In this document: positions 41,801 through 55,800 of the stretch, in pieces
How positions within the stretch are numbered: position 1 is the first letter of the stretch
Layout of the letters: every line of letters begins with the position of its first letter
Program-made: the position numbers and the translations under genes
Notes under the pieces: model-generated
The model's database searches: none
The model's input: the letters and a program-made list of their open reading frames with translations, nothing else
What the model was told of the DNA's origin: nothing
DNA from: Heligmosomoides polygyrus polygyrus
Taxonomy: Eukaryota > Nematoda > Chromadorea > Rhabditida > Heligmosomidae
Reading direction: 5' to 3'
Assembly (NCBI GenBank): GCA_947396885.1
Contig: OX377206.1
Coordinates: 44,995,631 to 45,059,630, forward strand
DNA: 64,000 nt

Positions 41801-44800
41801 GACAGCCTCCGCTGTGGGTGATGCGGCGTACCTCTCTTCGGTTAGGTCACTCCACCGCTCTCGCTGTTAATGATGCGGCGTATCTCAGTTAGGTTAGATC
41901 ACTTGACCACCCCCACTGTGGATGATGCGGCGTATCTCACTTCGGTTAGATCACTCGACAGCCTCCGCTGTGGGTGATGCGGTGTATCTCACTTCGGTTA
42001 GACCACTCCACCGCTCTCGCTGTGGATGATGCGGCGTATCTCACTTCGGTTAGATCACCCGACAGCCTCCGCTGTGGGTGATGCGGCGTACCTCTCTTCG
42101 GTTAGGTCACTCCACCGCTCTCGCTGTTAATGATGCGGCGTATCTCAGTTAGGTTAGATCACTTGACCACCCCCGCTGTGGATGATACGGCGTATGTCAG
42201 TTAGGTTAGATCACTCGGCCGCCCCCGTTGTGGATGATGTGGCGTATCTCACTTCGGTTAGATCACTCGACAGCCTCCGCTGTGGGTGATGCGGCGTACC
42301 TCTCTTCGGTTAGGTCACTCCACCGCTCTCGCTGTTAATGATGCGGCGTATCTCAGTTAGGTTAGATCACTCGACAGCCTCCGCTGTGGGTGATGCGGCG
42401 TACCTCTCTTCGGTTAGGTCACTCCACCGCCCTCGCTGTCGATGATGCGGCGTATCTCACTTCGGTTAGATCACTCCACCGCTCTCACTGTGGATGATGC
42501 GGCGTACCTCAATTAGGTTAGATCACTCGACAGCCTCCGCTGTGGGTGATGCGGCGTACCTCTCTTCGGTTAGGTCACTCCACCGCTCTCGCTGTTAATG
42601 ATGCGGCGTATCTCAGTTAGGTTAGATCACTCGACAGCCTCCGCTGTGGGTGATGCGGTGTATCTCACTTCGGTTAGACCACTCCACCGCTCTCGCTGTG
42701 GATGATGTGGCGTATCTCACTTCGGTTAGATCACTCGACAGCCTCCGCTGTGGGTGATGCGGCGTACCTCTCTTCGGTTAGGTCACTCCACCGCTCTCGC
42801 TGTTAATGATGCGGCGTATCTCAGTTAGGTTAGATCACTCGACAGCCTCCGCTGTGGGTGATGCGGTGTATCTCACTTCGGTTAGACCACTCCACCGCTC
42901 TCGCTGTGGATGATGCGACGTATCTCAATTAGGTTAGATGACTCGACAGCCTCCGCTGTGGGTGATGCGGCGTACCTCTCTTCGGTTAGGTCACTCCACC
43001 GCTCTCGCTGTTAATGATACGGCGTATGTCAGTTAGGTTAGATCACTCGGCCGCCCTCGCTGTGGATGATGCGGCGTATCTCACTTCGGTTAGATCACTC
43101 GACAGCCTCCGCTGTGGGTGATGCGGCGTACCTCTCTTCGGTTAGGTCACTCCACCGCTCTCGCTGTTAATGATGCGGCGTATCTCAGTTAGGTTAGATC
43201 ACTTGACCACCCCCACTGTGGATGATGCGGCGTATCTCACTTCGGTTAGATCACTCGACAGCCTCCGCTGTGGGTGATGCGGTGTATCTCACTTCGGTTA
43301 GACCACTCCACCGCTCTCGCTGTGGATGATGCGGCGTATCTCACTTCGGTTAGATCACCCGACAGCCTCCGCTGTGGGTGATGCGGCGTACCTCTCTTCG
43401 GTTAGGTCACTCCACCGCTCTCGCTGTTAATGATGCGGCGTATCTCAGTTAGGTTAGATCACTTGACCACCCCCGCTGTGGATGATACGGCGTATGTCAG
43501 TTAGGTTAGATCACTCGGCCGCCCCCGTTGTGGATGATGTGGCGTATCTCACTTCGGTTAGATCACTCGACAGCCTCCGCTGTGGGTGATGCGGCGTACC
43601 TCTCTTCGGTTAGGTCACTCCACCGCTCTCGCTGTTAATGATGCGGCGTATCTCAGTTAGGTTAGATCACTCGACAGCCTCCGCTGTGGGTGATGCGGTG
43701 TATCTCACTTCGGTTAGACCACTCCACCGCTCTCGCTGTGGATGATGCGACGTATCTCAATTAGGTTAGATGACTCGACAGCCTCCGCTGTGGGTGATGC
43801 GGCGTACCTCTCTTCGGTTAGGTCACTCCACCGCTCTCGCTGTTAATGATGCGGCGTATCTCAGTTAGGTTAGATCACTCGACCGCCCTCGCTGTCGATG
43901 ATGCGGCGTATCTCACTTCGGTTAGATCACTCCACCGCTCTCACTGTGGATGATGCGGCGTACCTCAATTAGGTTAGACCACTCCACCGCTCTCGCTGTG
44001 GATGATGCGACGTATCTCAATTAGGTTAGATCACTCGACAGCCTCCGCTGTGGGTGATGCGGCGTACCTCTCTTCGGTTAGGTCACTCCACCGCTCTCGC
44101 TGTTAATGATGCGGCGTATCTCAGTTAGGTTAGATCACTTGACCACCCCCGCTGTGGATGATACGGCGTATGTCAGTTAGGTTAGATCACTCGGCCGCCC
44201 CCGTTGTGGATGATGCGGCGTATCTCACTTCGGTTAGATCACTCGACAGCCTCCGCTGTGGGTGATGCGGCGTACCTCTCTTCGGTTAGGTCACTCCACC
44301 GCTCTCGCTGTTAATGATGCGGCGTATCTCAGTTAGGTTAGATCACTTGACCACCCCCGCTGTGGATGATGCGGCGTATCTCAATTAGGTTAGATCACTC
44401 GGCCGCCCTCGCTGTGGATGATGCGGCGTATCTCACTTCGGTTAGATCACTCGACAGCCTCCGCTGTGGGTGATGCGCGTACCTCTCTTCGGTTAGGTCA
44501 CTCCACCGCTCTCGCTGTTAATGATGCGGCGTATCTCAGTTAGGTTAGATCACTTGACCACCCCCACTGTGGATGATGCGGCGTATCTCACTTCGGTTAG
44601 ATCACTCGACAGCCTCCGCTGTGGGTGATGCGGTGTATCTCACTTCGGTTAGACCACTCCACCGCTCTCGCTGTGGATGATGCGGCGTATCTCACTTCGG
44701 TTAGATCACCCGACAGCCTCCGCTGTGGGTGATGCGGCGTACCTCTCTTCGGTTAGGTCACTCCACCGCTCTCGCTGTTAATGATGCGGCGTATCTCAGT

Positions 44801-45985
44801 TAGGTTAGATCACTTGACCACCCCCGCTGTGGATGATACGGCGTATGTCAGTTAGGTTAGATCACTCGGCCGCCCCCGTTGTGGATGATGTGGCGTATCT
44901 CACTTCGGTTAGATCACTCGACAGCCTCCGCTGTGGGTGATGCGGCGTACCTCTCTTCGGTTAGGTCACTCCACCGCTCTCGCTGTTAATGATGCGGCGT
45001 ATCTCAGTTAGGTTAGATCACTCGACAGCCTCCGCTGTGGGTGATGCGGTGTATCTCACTTCGGTTAGACCACTCCACCGCTCTCGCTGTGGATGATGCG
45101 ACGTATCTCAATTAGGTTAGATGACTCGACAGCCTCCGCTGTGGGTGATGCGGCGTACCTCTCTTCGGTTAGGTCACTCCACCGCTCTCGCTGTTAATGA
45201 TGCGGCGTATCTCAGTTAGGTTAGATCACTCGACCGCCCTCGCTGTCGATGATGCGGCGTATCTCACTTCGGTTAGATCACTCCACCGCTCTCACTGTGG
45301 ATGATGCGGCGTACCTCAATTAGGTTAGACCACTCCACCGCTCTCGCTGTGGATGATGCGACGTATCTCAATTAGGTTAGATCACTCGACAGCCTCCGCT
45401 GTGGGTGATGCGGCGTACCTCTCTTCGGTTAGGTCACTCCACCGCTCTCGCTGTTAATGATGCGGCGTATCTCAGTTAGGTTAGATCACTTGACCACCCC
45501 CACTGTGGATGATGCGGCGTATCTCACTTCGGTTAGATCACTCGACAGCCTCCGCTGTGGGTGATGCGGTGTATCTCACTTCGGTTAGACCACTCCACCG
45601 CTCTCGCTGTGGATGATGCGACGTATCTCAATTAGGTTAGATCACTCGACAGCCTCCGCTGTGGGTGATGCGGCGTACCTCTCTTCGGTTAGGTCACTCC
45701 ACCGCTCTCGCTGTTAATGATGCGGCGTATCTCAGTTAGGTTAGATCACTCGACCGCCCTCGCTGTCGATGATGCGGCGTATCTCACTTCGGTTAGATCA
45801 CTCCACCGCTCTCACTGTGGATGATGCGGCGTACCTCAATTAGGTTAGATCACTCGACAGCCTCCGCTGTGGGTGATGCGGCGTACCTCTCTTCGGTTAG
45901 GTCACTCCACCGCTCTCGCTGTTAATGATGCGGCGTATCTCAGTTAGGTTAGATCACTTGACCACCCCCGCTGTGGATGATACGG
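38801..45985. repeat. 676/1352-bp higher-order repeat domain (13 and 26 monomers)
   Basis: The marker GATGATACGG falls at 38801, 39477, 40153, 40829, 42181, 43481, 44157, 44832 and 45976. Spacings are 676, 676, 676, 1352, 1300, 676, 675 and 1144 bp. A second marker, GTTAGATGAC, at 39761, 41113, 43765 and 45116 shows the 1352-bp period. The 675-bp interval contains the one-base deletion GATGCGCGT near 44475. This domain uses few monomer types and lacks the 78-bp unit. Confidence 0.85.
39031..45646. repeat. 2.6-kb segmental duplication at offset 4004 bp
   Basis: 39031-41643 recurs at 43035-45646. The markers at 39477, 39761, 40153, 40829 and 41113 reappear at +4004 (77 monomers), the later ones at +4003 after the single-base deletion near 44475. 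The left boundary of the second copy coincides with a hybrid monomer at 42996-43047. Confidence 0.78.
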
Positions 45986-47320
45986 CGTATGTCAGTTAGG
46001 TTAGATCACTCGGCCGCCCCCGTTGTGGATGATGCGGCGTATCTCACTTCGGTTAGATCACTCGACAGCCTCCGCTGTGGGTGATGCGGCGTACCTCTCT
46101 TCGGTTAGGTCACTCCACCGCTCTCGCTGTTAATGATGCGGCGTATCTCAGTTAGGTTAGATCACTTGACCACCCCCGCTGTGGATGATGCGGCGTATCT
46201 CAATTAGGTTAGATCACTCGGCCGCCCTCGCTGTGGATGATGCGGCGTATCTCACTTCGGTTAGATCACTCGACAGCCTCCGCTGTGGGTGATGCGGCGT
46301 ACCTCTCTTCGGTTAGGTCACTCCACCGCTCTCGCTGTTAATGATGCGGCGTATCTCAGTTAGGTTAGATCACTTGACCACCCCCGCTGTGGATGATGCG
46401 GCGTATCTCAATTAGGTTAGATCACTCGACCGCCCTCGCTGTCGATGATGCGGCGTATCTCACTTCGGTTAGATCACTCCACCGCTCTCACTGTGGATGA
46501 TGCGGCGTACCTCAATTAGGTTAGATCACTCGACAGCCTCCGCTGTGGGTGATGCGGCGTACCTCTCTTCGGTTAGGTCACTCCACCGCTCTCGCTGTTA
46601 ATGATGCGGCGTATCTCAGTTAGGTTAGATCACTTGACCACCCCCGCTGTGGATGATGCGACGTACCTCACTTCGGTTAGATCACTCCACCGCTCTCGCT
46701 GTGGATGATGCGGCGTATCTCACTTCGGTTAGATCACTCGACCGCCCCCGTTGTGGATGATGCGGCGTACCTCATTTAGGTTAGATCACTCGACAGCCTC
46801 CGCTGTGGGTGATGCGGCGTACCTCACCTCGGTTAGATCACTCCACCGCTCTCGCTCTAGATGATGCGGCGTGTCTTAATCAGGTTAGATCACTCGACCG
46901 CCCCCGCTGTGGATGATGCGGCGTACCTCACTTCGGTTAGATCACTCGACCGCTCTCGCTGTGGATGATGCGGCGTATCTCACTTCGGTTAGATCACTCG
47001 ACCGCCCTCGCTGTGGATGATGCGGCGTATCTCAATTACGTTAGATCACTCGACCGCCCTCGCTGTGGGTGATGCGGCGTACCTCTCTTCGGTTAGGTCA
47101 CTCCACCGCTCTCGCTGTTAATGATGCGGCGTATCTCAGTTAGGTTAGATCACTTGACCACCCCCGCTGTGGATGATGCGACGTACCTCACTTCGGTTAG
47201 ATCACTCCACCGCTCTCGCTGTGGATGATGCGGCGTATCTCACTTCGGTTAGATCACTCGACCGCCCCCGTTGTGGATGATGCGGCGTACCTCATTTAGG
47301 TTAGATCACTCGACAGCCCC

Positions 47321-48557
47321 CGCTGTGGGTGATGCGGCGTACCTCTCTTCGGTTAGGTCACTCCACCGCTCTCGCTGTTAATGATGCGGCGTATCTCAAT
47401 TAGGTTAGATCACTCGACCGCCCTCGCTGTGGATGATGCGGCGTATCTCAATTACGTTAGATCACTCGACCGCCCTCGCTGTCGATGATGCGGCGTATCT
47501 CACTTCGGTTAGATCACTCCACCGCTCTCATTGTGGATGATGCGGCGTACCTCAATTAGGTTAGATCACTCGACAGCTCCGCTGTGGGTGATGCGGCGTA
47601 CCTCTCTTCGGTTAGGTCACTCCACCGCTCTCGCTGTTAATGATGCGGCGTATCTCAGTTAGGTTAGATCACTTGACCACCCCCGCTGTGGATGATGCGG
47701 CGTATCTCAATTAGGTTAGATCACTCGACCGCCCTCGCTGTCGATGATGCGGCGTATCTCACTTCGGTTAGATCACTCCACCGCTCTCACTGTGGATGAT
47801 GCGGCATACCTCAATTAGGTTAGATCACTCGACCGCCCCCGTTGTGGATGATGCGGCGTACATCACCTCGGTTAGATCACTCCACCGCTCTCGCTCTAGA
47901 TGATGCGGCGTGTCTTAATGAGGTTAGATCACTCGACAGCCTCCGCTGTGGGTGATGCGGTGTATCTCACTTCGGTTAGACCACTCCACCGCTCTCGCTG
48001 TGGATGATGCGGCCTATCTCACTTCGGTTAGATCACTCGACCGCCCCCGCTGTGGATGATCCAGCGTATCTCAATTAGGTTAGATCAATCGACCACTCTC
48101 ACTGTGGATGATGCGACGTACCTCACTTCGGTTAGATCACTCCACCGCTCTCGCTGTGAATGATGCGGCGTATCTCAATTAAGTTAGATTACTCGACGGA
48201 CAAACTCTTTTAAATATAGGTGGTGATGGTGATGGTGATAGGTGGTGATATCTCACATAGGTTAAACTATTCGACCGCCCTCACTGTGGGTGATGCGGCG
48301 TATCTCACTTCGGTTAGACCACTCCACCGCTCTCGCTGTGGATGATGCGACGTATCTCACTCCGGTTAGATCACTCGACCGCCCCCGCTGTGGATGATGC
48401 GGCGTATCTCAATTACGTTAGATCACTCGACCGCCCCCGCTGTCAATGATGCGGCGTATCTCAATTAGGTTAGATCACTTGACCAGCCCCGCTGTGAAGG
48501 ATGCGGCGTATCTCAATTAGGTTAGATCACTCGACCGCCCTCGCTGTGGATGATGCG
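47321..48557. repeat. Long-range duplicated segment, right copy (partner at 35364-36600)
   Basis: Right-hand partner of the 11957-bp-offset duplication. It carries the same one-base deletion at 47575, so the deletion predates the duplication. A private difference (GGCATACC near 47802) suggests some divergence since. Confidence 0.8.
48194..48271. repeat. 78-bp divergent unit, copy 15
   Basis: Long-range duplicate of copy 13, exactly 11957 bp away, with the same GATCCAGCGT marker upstream (48058). A private GACCAGCCCC variant lies downstream at 48481. Confidence 0.95.
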
Positions 48558-48947
48558 GCGTACCTCAATTAGGTTAGATCACTCGACCGCCCCCGTTGTG
48601 GATGATGCGGCGTACATCACCTCGGTTAGATCACTCCACCGCTCTCGCTCTAGATGATGCGGCGTGTCTTAATGAGGTTAGATCACTCGACAGCCTCCGC
48701 TGTGGGTGATGCGGTGTATCTCACTTCGGTTAGACCACTCCACCGCTCTCGCTGTGGATGATGCGGCCTATCTCACTTCGGTTAGATCACTCGACCGCCC
48801 CCGCTGTGGATGATCCAGCGTATCTCAATTAGGTTAGATCAATCGACCACTCTCACTGTGGATGATGCGACGTACCTCACTTCGGTTAGATCACTCCACC
48901 GCTCTCGCTGTGAATGATGCGGCGTATCTCAATTAAGTTAGATTACT

Positions 48948-49025
48948 CGACGGACAAACTCTTTTAAATATAGGTGGTGATGGTGATGGTGATAGGTGGT
49001 GATATCTCACATAGGTTAAACTATT
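48948..49025. repeat. 78-bp divergent unit, copy 16
   Basis: Last complete copy, 754 bp after copy 15. The following monomer starts CGATCGCCC instead of CGACCGCCC. No further complete copy occurs in the last 12.9 kb of the array. Confidence 0.95.
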
Positions 49026-49111
49026 CGATCGCCCTCACTGTGGGTGATGCGGCGTATCTCACTTCGGTTAGACCACTCCACCGCTCTCGCTGTGGATGAT
49101 GCGACGTATCT

Positions 49112-52100
49112 CACTCCGGTTAGATCACTCGACCGCCCCCGCTGTGGATGATGCGGCGTATCTCAATTACGTTAGATCACTCGACCGCCCCCGCTGTCAA
49201 TGATGCGGCGTATCTCAATTAGGTTAGATCACTTGACCACCCCCGCTGTGAAGGATGCGGCGTATCTCAATTAGGTTAGATCACTCGACCGCCCTCGCTG
49301 TGGATGATGCGGCGTATCTCACTTCGGTTAGATCACTCGACAGCCTCCGCTGTGGGTGATGCGGCGTACCTCTCTTCGGTTAGGTCACTCCACCGCTCTC
49401 GCTATTAATGATGCGGCGTATCTCAGTTAGGTTAGATCACTTGACCACCCCCACTGTGGATGATGCGGCGTATCTCACTTCGGTTAGATCACTCGACAGC
49501 CTCCGCTGTGGGTGATGCGGTGTATCTCACTTCGGTTAGACCACTCCACCGCTCTCGCTGTGGACGATGCGACGTATCTCAATTAGGTTAGATCACTCGA
49601 CAGCCTCCGCTGTGGGTGATGCGGCGTACCTCTCTTCGGTTAGGTCACTCCACCGCTCTCGCTGTTAATGATGCGGCGTATCTCAGTTAGGTTAGATCAC
49701 TTGACCACCCCCGCTGTGGATGATGTGGCGTATCTCAATTAGGTTAGATCACTCGGCCGCCCTCGCTGTGGATGATGCGGCGTATCTCACTTCGGTTAGA
49801 TCACTCGACAGCCTCCGCTGTGGGTGATGCGGCGTACCTCTCTTCGGTTAGGTCACTCCACCGCTCACGCTGTTAATGATGCGGCGTTTCTCAGTTAGGT
49901 TAGATCACTTGACCACCCCCGCTGTGGATGATGCGGCGTATCTCACTTCGGTTAGATCACTCGACCGCCCTCGCTGTGGATGATGCGGCGTATCTCACTT
50001 CGGTTAGATCACTCTACAGCCTCCGCTGTGGGTGATGCGGCGTACCTCTCTTCGGTTAGGTCACTCCACCGCTCTCGCTATTAATGATGCGGCGTATCTC
50101 AGTTAGGTTAGATCACTTGACCACCCCCACTGTGGATGATGCGGCGTATCTCACTTCGGTTAGATCACTCGACAGCCTCCGTTGTGGGTGATGCGGTGTA
50201 TCTCACTTCGGTTAGACCACTCCACCACTCTCGCTGTGGATGATGCGACGTATCTCAATTAGGTTAGATCACTCGACAGCCTCCGCTGTGGGTGATGCGG
50301 CGTACCTCTCTTCGGTTAGGTCACTCCACCGCTCTCGCTGTTAATGATGCGGCGTATCTCAGTTAGGTTAGATCACTTGACCACCCCCGCTGTGGATGAT
50401 GCGGCGTATCTCAATTAGGTTAGATCACTCGGCCGCCCTCGCTGTGGATGATGCGGCGTATCTCACTTCGGTTAGATCACTCGACAGCCTCCGCTGTGGG
50501 TGATGCGGCGTACCTCTCTTCGGTTAGGTCACTCCACCGCTCTCGCTGTTAATGATGCGGCGTATCTCAGTTAGGTTAGATCACTTGACCACCCCCGCTG
50601 TGGATGATGCGGCGTATCTCAATTAGGTTAGATCACTCGACCGCCCTCGCTGTCGATGATGCGGCGTATCTCACTTCGGTTAGATCACTCCACCGCTCTC
50701 ACTGTGGATGATGCGGCGTACCTCAATTAGGTTAGATCACTCGACAGCCTCCGCTGTGGGTGATGCGGCGTACCTCTCTTCGGTTAGGTCACTCCACCGC
50801 TCTCGCTGTTAATGATGCGGCGTATCTCAGTTAGGTTAGATCACTTGACCACCCCCGCTGTGGATGATGCGAAGTACCTCACTTCGGTTAGATCACTCCA
50901 CCGCTCTCGCTGTGGATGATGCGGCGTATCTCACTCCGGTTAGATCACTCGACCGCCCCCGCTGTGGATGATGCGGCGTATCTCAATTACGTTAGATCAC
51001 TCGACCGCCCCCGCTGTCAATGATGCGGCGTATCTCAATTAGGTTAGATCACTTGACCACACCCGCTGTGAAGGATGCGGCGTATCTCAATTAGGTTAGA
51101 TCACTCGACCGCCCTCGCTGTGGATGATGCGGCGTATCTCACTTCGGTTAGATCACTCGACAGCCTCCGCTGTGGGTGATGCGGCGTACCTCTCTTCGGT
51201 TAGGTCACTCCACCGCTCTCGCTATTAATGATGCGGCGTATCTCAGTTAGGTTAGATCACTTGACCACCCCCACTGTGGATGATGCGGCGTATCTCACTT
51301 CGGTTAGATCACTCGACAGCCTCCGCTGTGGGTGATGCGGTGTATCTCACTTCGGTTAGACCACTCCACCGCTCTCGCTGTGGACGATGCGACGTATCTC
51401 AATTAGGTTAGATCACTCGACAGCCTCCGCTGTGGGTGATGCGGCGTACCTCTCTTCGGTTAGGTCACTCCACCGCTCTCGCTGTTAATGATGCGGCGTA
51501 TCTCAGTTAGGTTAGATCACTTGACCACCCCCGCTGTGGATGATGTGGCGTATCTCAATTAGGTTAGATCACTCGGCCGCCCTCGCTGTGGATGATGCGG
51601 CGTATCTCACTTCGGTTAGATCACTCGACAGCCTCCGCTGTGGGTGATGCGGCGTACCTCTCTTCGGTTAGGTCACTCCACCGCTCACGCTGTTAATGAT
51701 GCGGCGTATCTCAGTTAGGTTAGATCACTTGACCACCCCCGCTGTGGATGATGCGGCGTATCTCAATTAGGTTAGATCACTCGACCGCCCTCGCTGTCGA
51801 TGATGCGGCGTATCTCACTTCGGTTAGATCACTCGACCGCCCTCGCTGTGGATGATGCGGCGTATCTCACTTCGGTTAGATCACTCTACAGCCTCCGCTG
51901 TGGGTGATGCGGCGTACCTCTCTTCGGTTAGGTCACTCCACCGCTCTCGCTATTAATGATGCGGCGTATCTCAGTTAGGTTAGATCACTTGACCACCCCC
52001 ACTGTGGATGATGCGGCGTATCTCACTTCGGTTAGATCACTCGACAGCCTCCGTTGTGGGTGATGCGGTGTATCTCACTTCGGTTAGACCACTCCACCAC

Positions 52101-52803
52101 TCTCGCTGTGGATGATGCGACGTATCTCAATTAGGTTAGATCACTCGACAGCCTCCGCTGTGGGTGATGCGGCGTACCTCTCTTCGGTTAGGTCACTCCA
52201 CCGCTCTCGCTGTTAATGATGCGGCGTATCTCAGTTAGGTTAGATCACTTGACCACCCCCGCTGTGGATGATGCGGCGTATCTCAATTAGGTTAGATCAC
52301 TCGGCCGCCCTCGCTGTGGATGATGCGGCGTATCTCACTTCGGTTAGATCACTCGACAGCCTCCGCTGTGGGTGATGCGGCGTACCTCTCTTCGGTTAGG
52401 TCACTCCACCGCTCTCGCTGTTAATGATGCGGCGTATCTCAGTTAGGTTAGATCACTTGACCACCCCCGCTGTGGATGATGCGGCGTATCTCAATTAGGT
52501 TAGATCACTCGACCGCCCTCGCTGTCGATGATGCGGCGTATCTCACTTCGGTTAGATCACTCCACCGCTCTCACTGTGGATGATGCGGCGTACCTCAATT
52601 AGGTTAGATCACTCGACAGCCTCCGCTGTGGGTGATGCGGCGTACCTCTCTTCGGTTAGGTCACTCCACCGCTCTCGCTGTTAATGATGCGGCGTATCTC
52701 AGTTAGGTTAGATCACTTGACCACCCCCGCTGTGGATGATGCGAAGTACCTCACTTCGGTTAGATCACTCCACCGCTCTCGCTGTGGATGATGCGGCGTA
52801 TCT
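49112..52803. repeat. Tandem duplication of 1820/1872 bp
   Basis: Copy 1 is about 49112-50931 (1820 bp, 35 monomers) and copy 2 about 50932-52803 (1872 bp, 36 monomers). The marker GCTATTAATG lies at 49401 and 50077 in copy 1 and at 51221 and 51949 in copy 2. The offset rises from 1820 to 1872 because copy 2 has one additional monomer, of the CTGTCGATG type near 51790. Other shared rare variants are TGGACGATGC, GCTCACGCTG, CTCTACAGCC and GCGAAGTACC. Confidence 0.85.
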
Positions 52804-55800
52804 CACTTCGGTTAGATCACTCGACCGCCCCCGTTGTGGATGATGCGGCGTACCTCATTTAGGTTAGATCACTCGACAGCCTCCGCTGTGGGTGATGCGG
52901 CGTACCTCACCTCGGTTAGATCACTCCACCGCTCTCGCTCTAGATGATGCGGCGTGTCTTAATCAGGTTAGATCACTCGACCGCCCCCGCTGTGGATGAT
53001 GCGGCGTACCTCACTTCGGTTAGATCACTCGACCGCTCTCGCTGTGGATGATGCGGCGTATCTCACTTCGGTTAGATCACTCGACCGCCCTCGCTGTGGA
53101 TGATGCGGCGTATCTCACTTCGGTTAGATCACTCGACCGCCCCCGTTGTGGATGATGCGGCGTACCTCATTTAGGTTAGATCACTCGACAGCCCCCGCTG
53201 TGGGTGATGCGGCGTACCTCTCTTCGGTTAGGTCACTCCACCGCTCTCGCTGTTAATGATGCGGCGTGTCTCAATTAGGTTAGATCACTCGACCGCCCTC
53301 GCTGTGGATGATGCGGCGTATCTCAATTACGTTAGATCACTCGACCGCCCCCGCTGTTAATGATGCGGCGTATCTCAATTAGGTTAGATCACTTGACAGC
53401 CTCCGCTGTGGGTGATGCGGCGTACCTCTCTTCGGTTAGGTCACTCCACCGCTCTCGCTGTTAATGATGCGGCGTATCTCAGTTAGGTTAGATCACTTGA
53501 CCACCCCCGCTGTGGATGATGCGGCGTATCTCAATTAGGTTAGATCACTCGACCGCCCTCGCTGTCGATGATGCGGCGTATCTCACTTCGGTTAGATCAC
53601 TCCACCGCTCTCACTGTGGATGATGCGGCGTACCTCAATTAGGTTAGATCACTCGACAGCCTCCGCTGTGGGTGATGCGGCGTACCTCTCTTCGGTTAGG
53701 TCACTCCACCGCTCTCGCTGTTAATGATGCGGCGTATCTCAATTAGGTTAGATCACTCGACCGCCCTCGCTGTGGATGATGCGGCGTATCTCAATTACGT
53801 TAGATCACTCGACCGCCCCCGCTGTTAATGATGCGGCGTATCTCAATTAGGTTAGATCACTTGACCACCCCCGCTGTGAATGATGCGGCGTATCTCAATT
53901 AGGTTAGATCACTCGACCGCCCCCGCTGTTAATGATGCGGCGTATCTCAGTTAGGTTAGATCACTTGACCACCCCCGCTGTGGATGATGCGGCGTATCTC
54001 AATTAGGTTAGATCACTCGACCGCCCTCGCTGTCGATGATGCGGCGTATCTCACTTCGGTTAGATCACTCCACCGCTCTCACTGTGGATGATGCGAAGTA
54101 CCTCAATTAGGTTAGATCACTCGACAGCCTCCGCTGTTAATGATGCGGCGTATCTCAATTAGGTTAGATCACTTGACAGCCCCCGTTGTGGATGATGCGG
54201 CGTACCTCATTTAGGTTAGATCACTCGACAGCCCCCGCTGTGGGTGATGCGGCGTACCTCTCTTCGGTTAGGTCACTCCACCGCTCTCGCTGTTAATGAT
54301 GCGGCGTATCTCACTTCGGTTAGATCACTCGACCGCCCCCGTTGTGGATGATGCGGCGTACCTCATTTAGGTTAGATCACTCGACAGCCCCCGCTGTGGG
54401 TGATGCGGCGTACCTCTCTTCGGTTAGGTCACTCCACCGCTCTCGCTGTTAATGATGCGGCGTGTCTCAATTAGGTTAGATCACTCGACCGCCCTCGCTG
54501 TGGATGATGCGGCGTATCTCAATTACGTTAGATCACTCGACCGCCCCCGCTGTTAATGATGCGGCGTATCTCAATTAGGTTAGATCACTCGACCGCCCTC
54601 GCTGTCGATGATGCGGCGTATCTCACTTCGGTTAGATCACTCCACCGCTCTCACTGTGGATGATGCGAAGTACCTCAATTAGGTTAGATCACTCGACAGC
54701 CTCCGCTGTGGGTGATGCGGCGTACCTCTCTTCGGTTAGGTCACTCCACCGCTCTCGCTGTTAATGATGCGGCGTATCTCAATTACGTTAGATCACTTGA
54801 CAGCCTCCGCTGTGGGTGATGCGGCGTACCTCTCTTCGGTTAGGTCACTCCACCGCTCTCGCTGTTAATGATGCGGCGTATCTCATTTAGGTTAGATCAC
54901 TCGACAGCCCCCGCTGTGGGTGATGCGGCGTACCTCTCTTCGGTTAGGTCACTCCACCGCTCTCGCTGTTAATGATGCGGCGTGTCTCAATTAGGTTAGA
55001 TCACTCGACCGCCCTCGCTGTGGATGATGCGGCGTATCTCAATTACGTTAGATCACTCGACCGCCCCCGCTGTTAATGATGCGGCGTATCTCAATTAGGT
55101 TAGATCACTTGACAGCCTCCGCTGTGGGTGATGCGGCGTACCTCTCTTCGGTTAGGTCACTCCACCGCTCTCGCTGTTAATGATGCGGCGTATCTCAGTT
55201 AGGTTAGATCACTTGACCACCCCCGCTGTGGATGATGCGGCGTATCTCAATTAGGTTAGATCACTCGACCGCCCTCGCTGTCGATGATGCGGCGTATCTC
55301 ACTTCGGTTAGATCACTCCACCGCTCTCACTGTGGATGATGCGGCGTACCTCAATTAGGTTAGATCACTCGACAGCCTCCGCTGTGGGTGATGCGGCGTA
55401 CCTCTCTTCGGTTATGTCACTCCACCGCTCTCGCTGTTAATGATGCGGCGTATCTCAATTAGGTTAGATCACTCGACCGCCCTCGCTGTGGATGATGCGG
55501 CGTATCTCAATTACGTTAGATCACTCGACCGCCCCCGCTGTTAATGATGCGGCGTATCTCAATTAGGTTAGATCACTTGACCACCCCCGCTGTGAATGAT
55601 GCGGCGTATCTCAATTAGGTTAGATCACTCGACCGCCCCCGCTGTTAATGATGCGGCGTATCTCAGTTAGGTTAGATCACTTGACCACCCCCGCTGTGGA
55701 TGATGCGGCGTATCTCAATTAGGTTAGATCACTCGACCGCCCTCGCTGTCGATGATGCGGCGTATCTCACTTCGGTTAGATCACTCCACCGCTCTCACTG

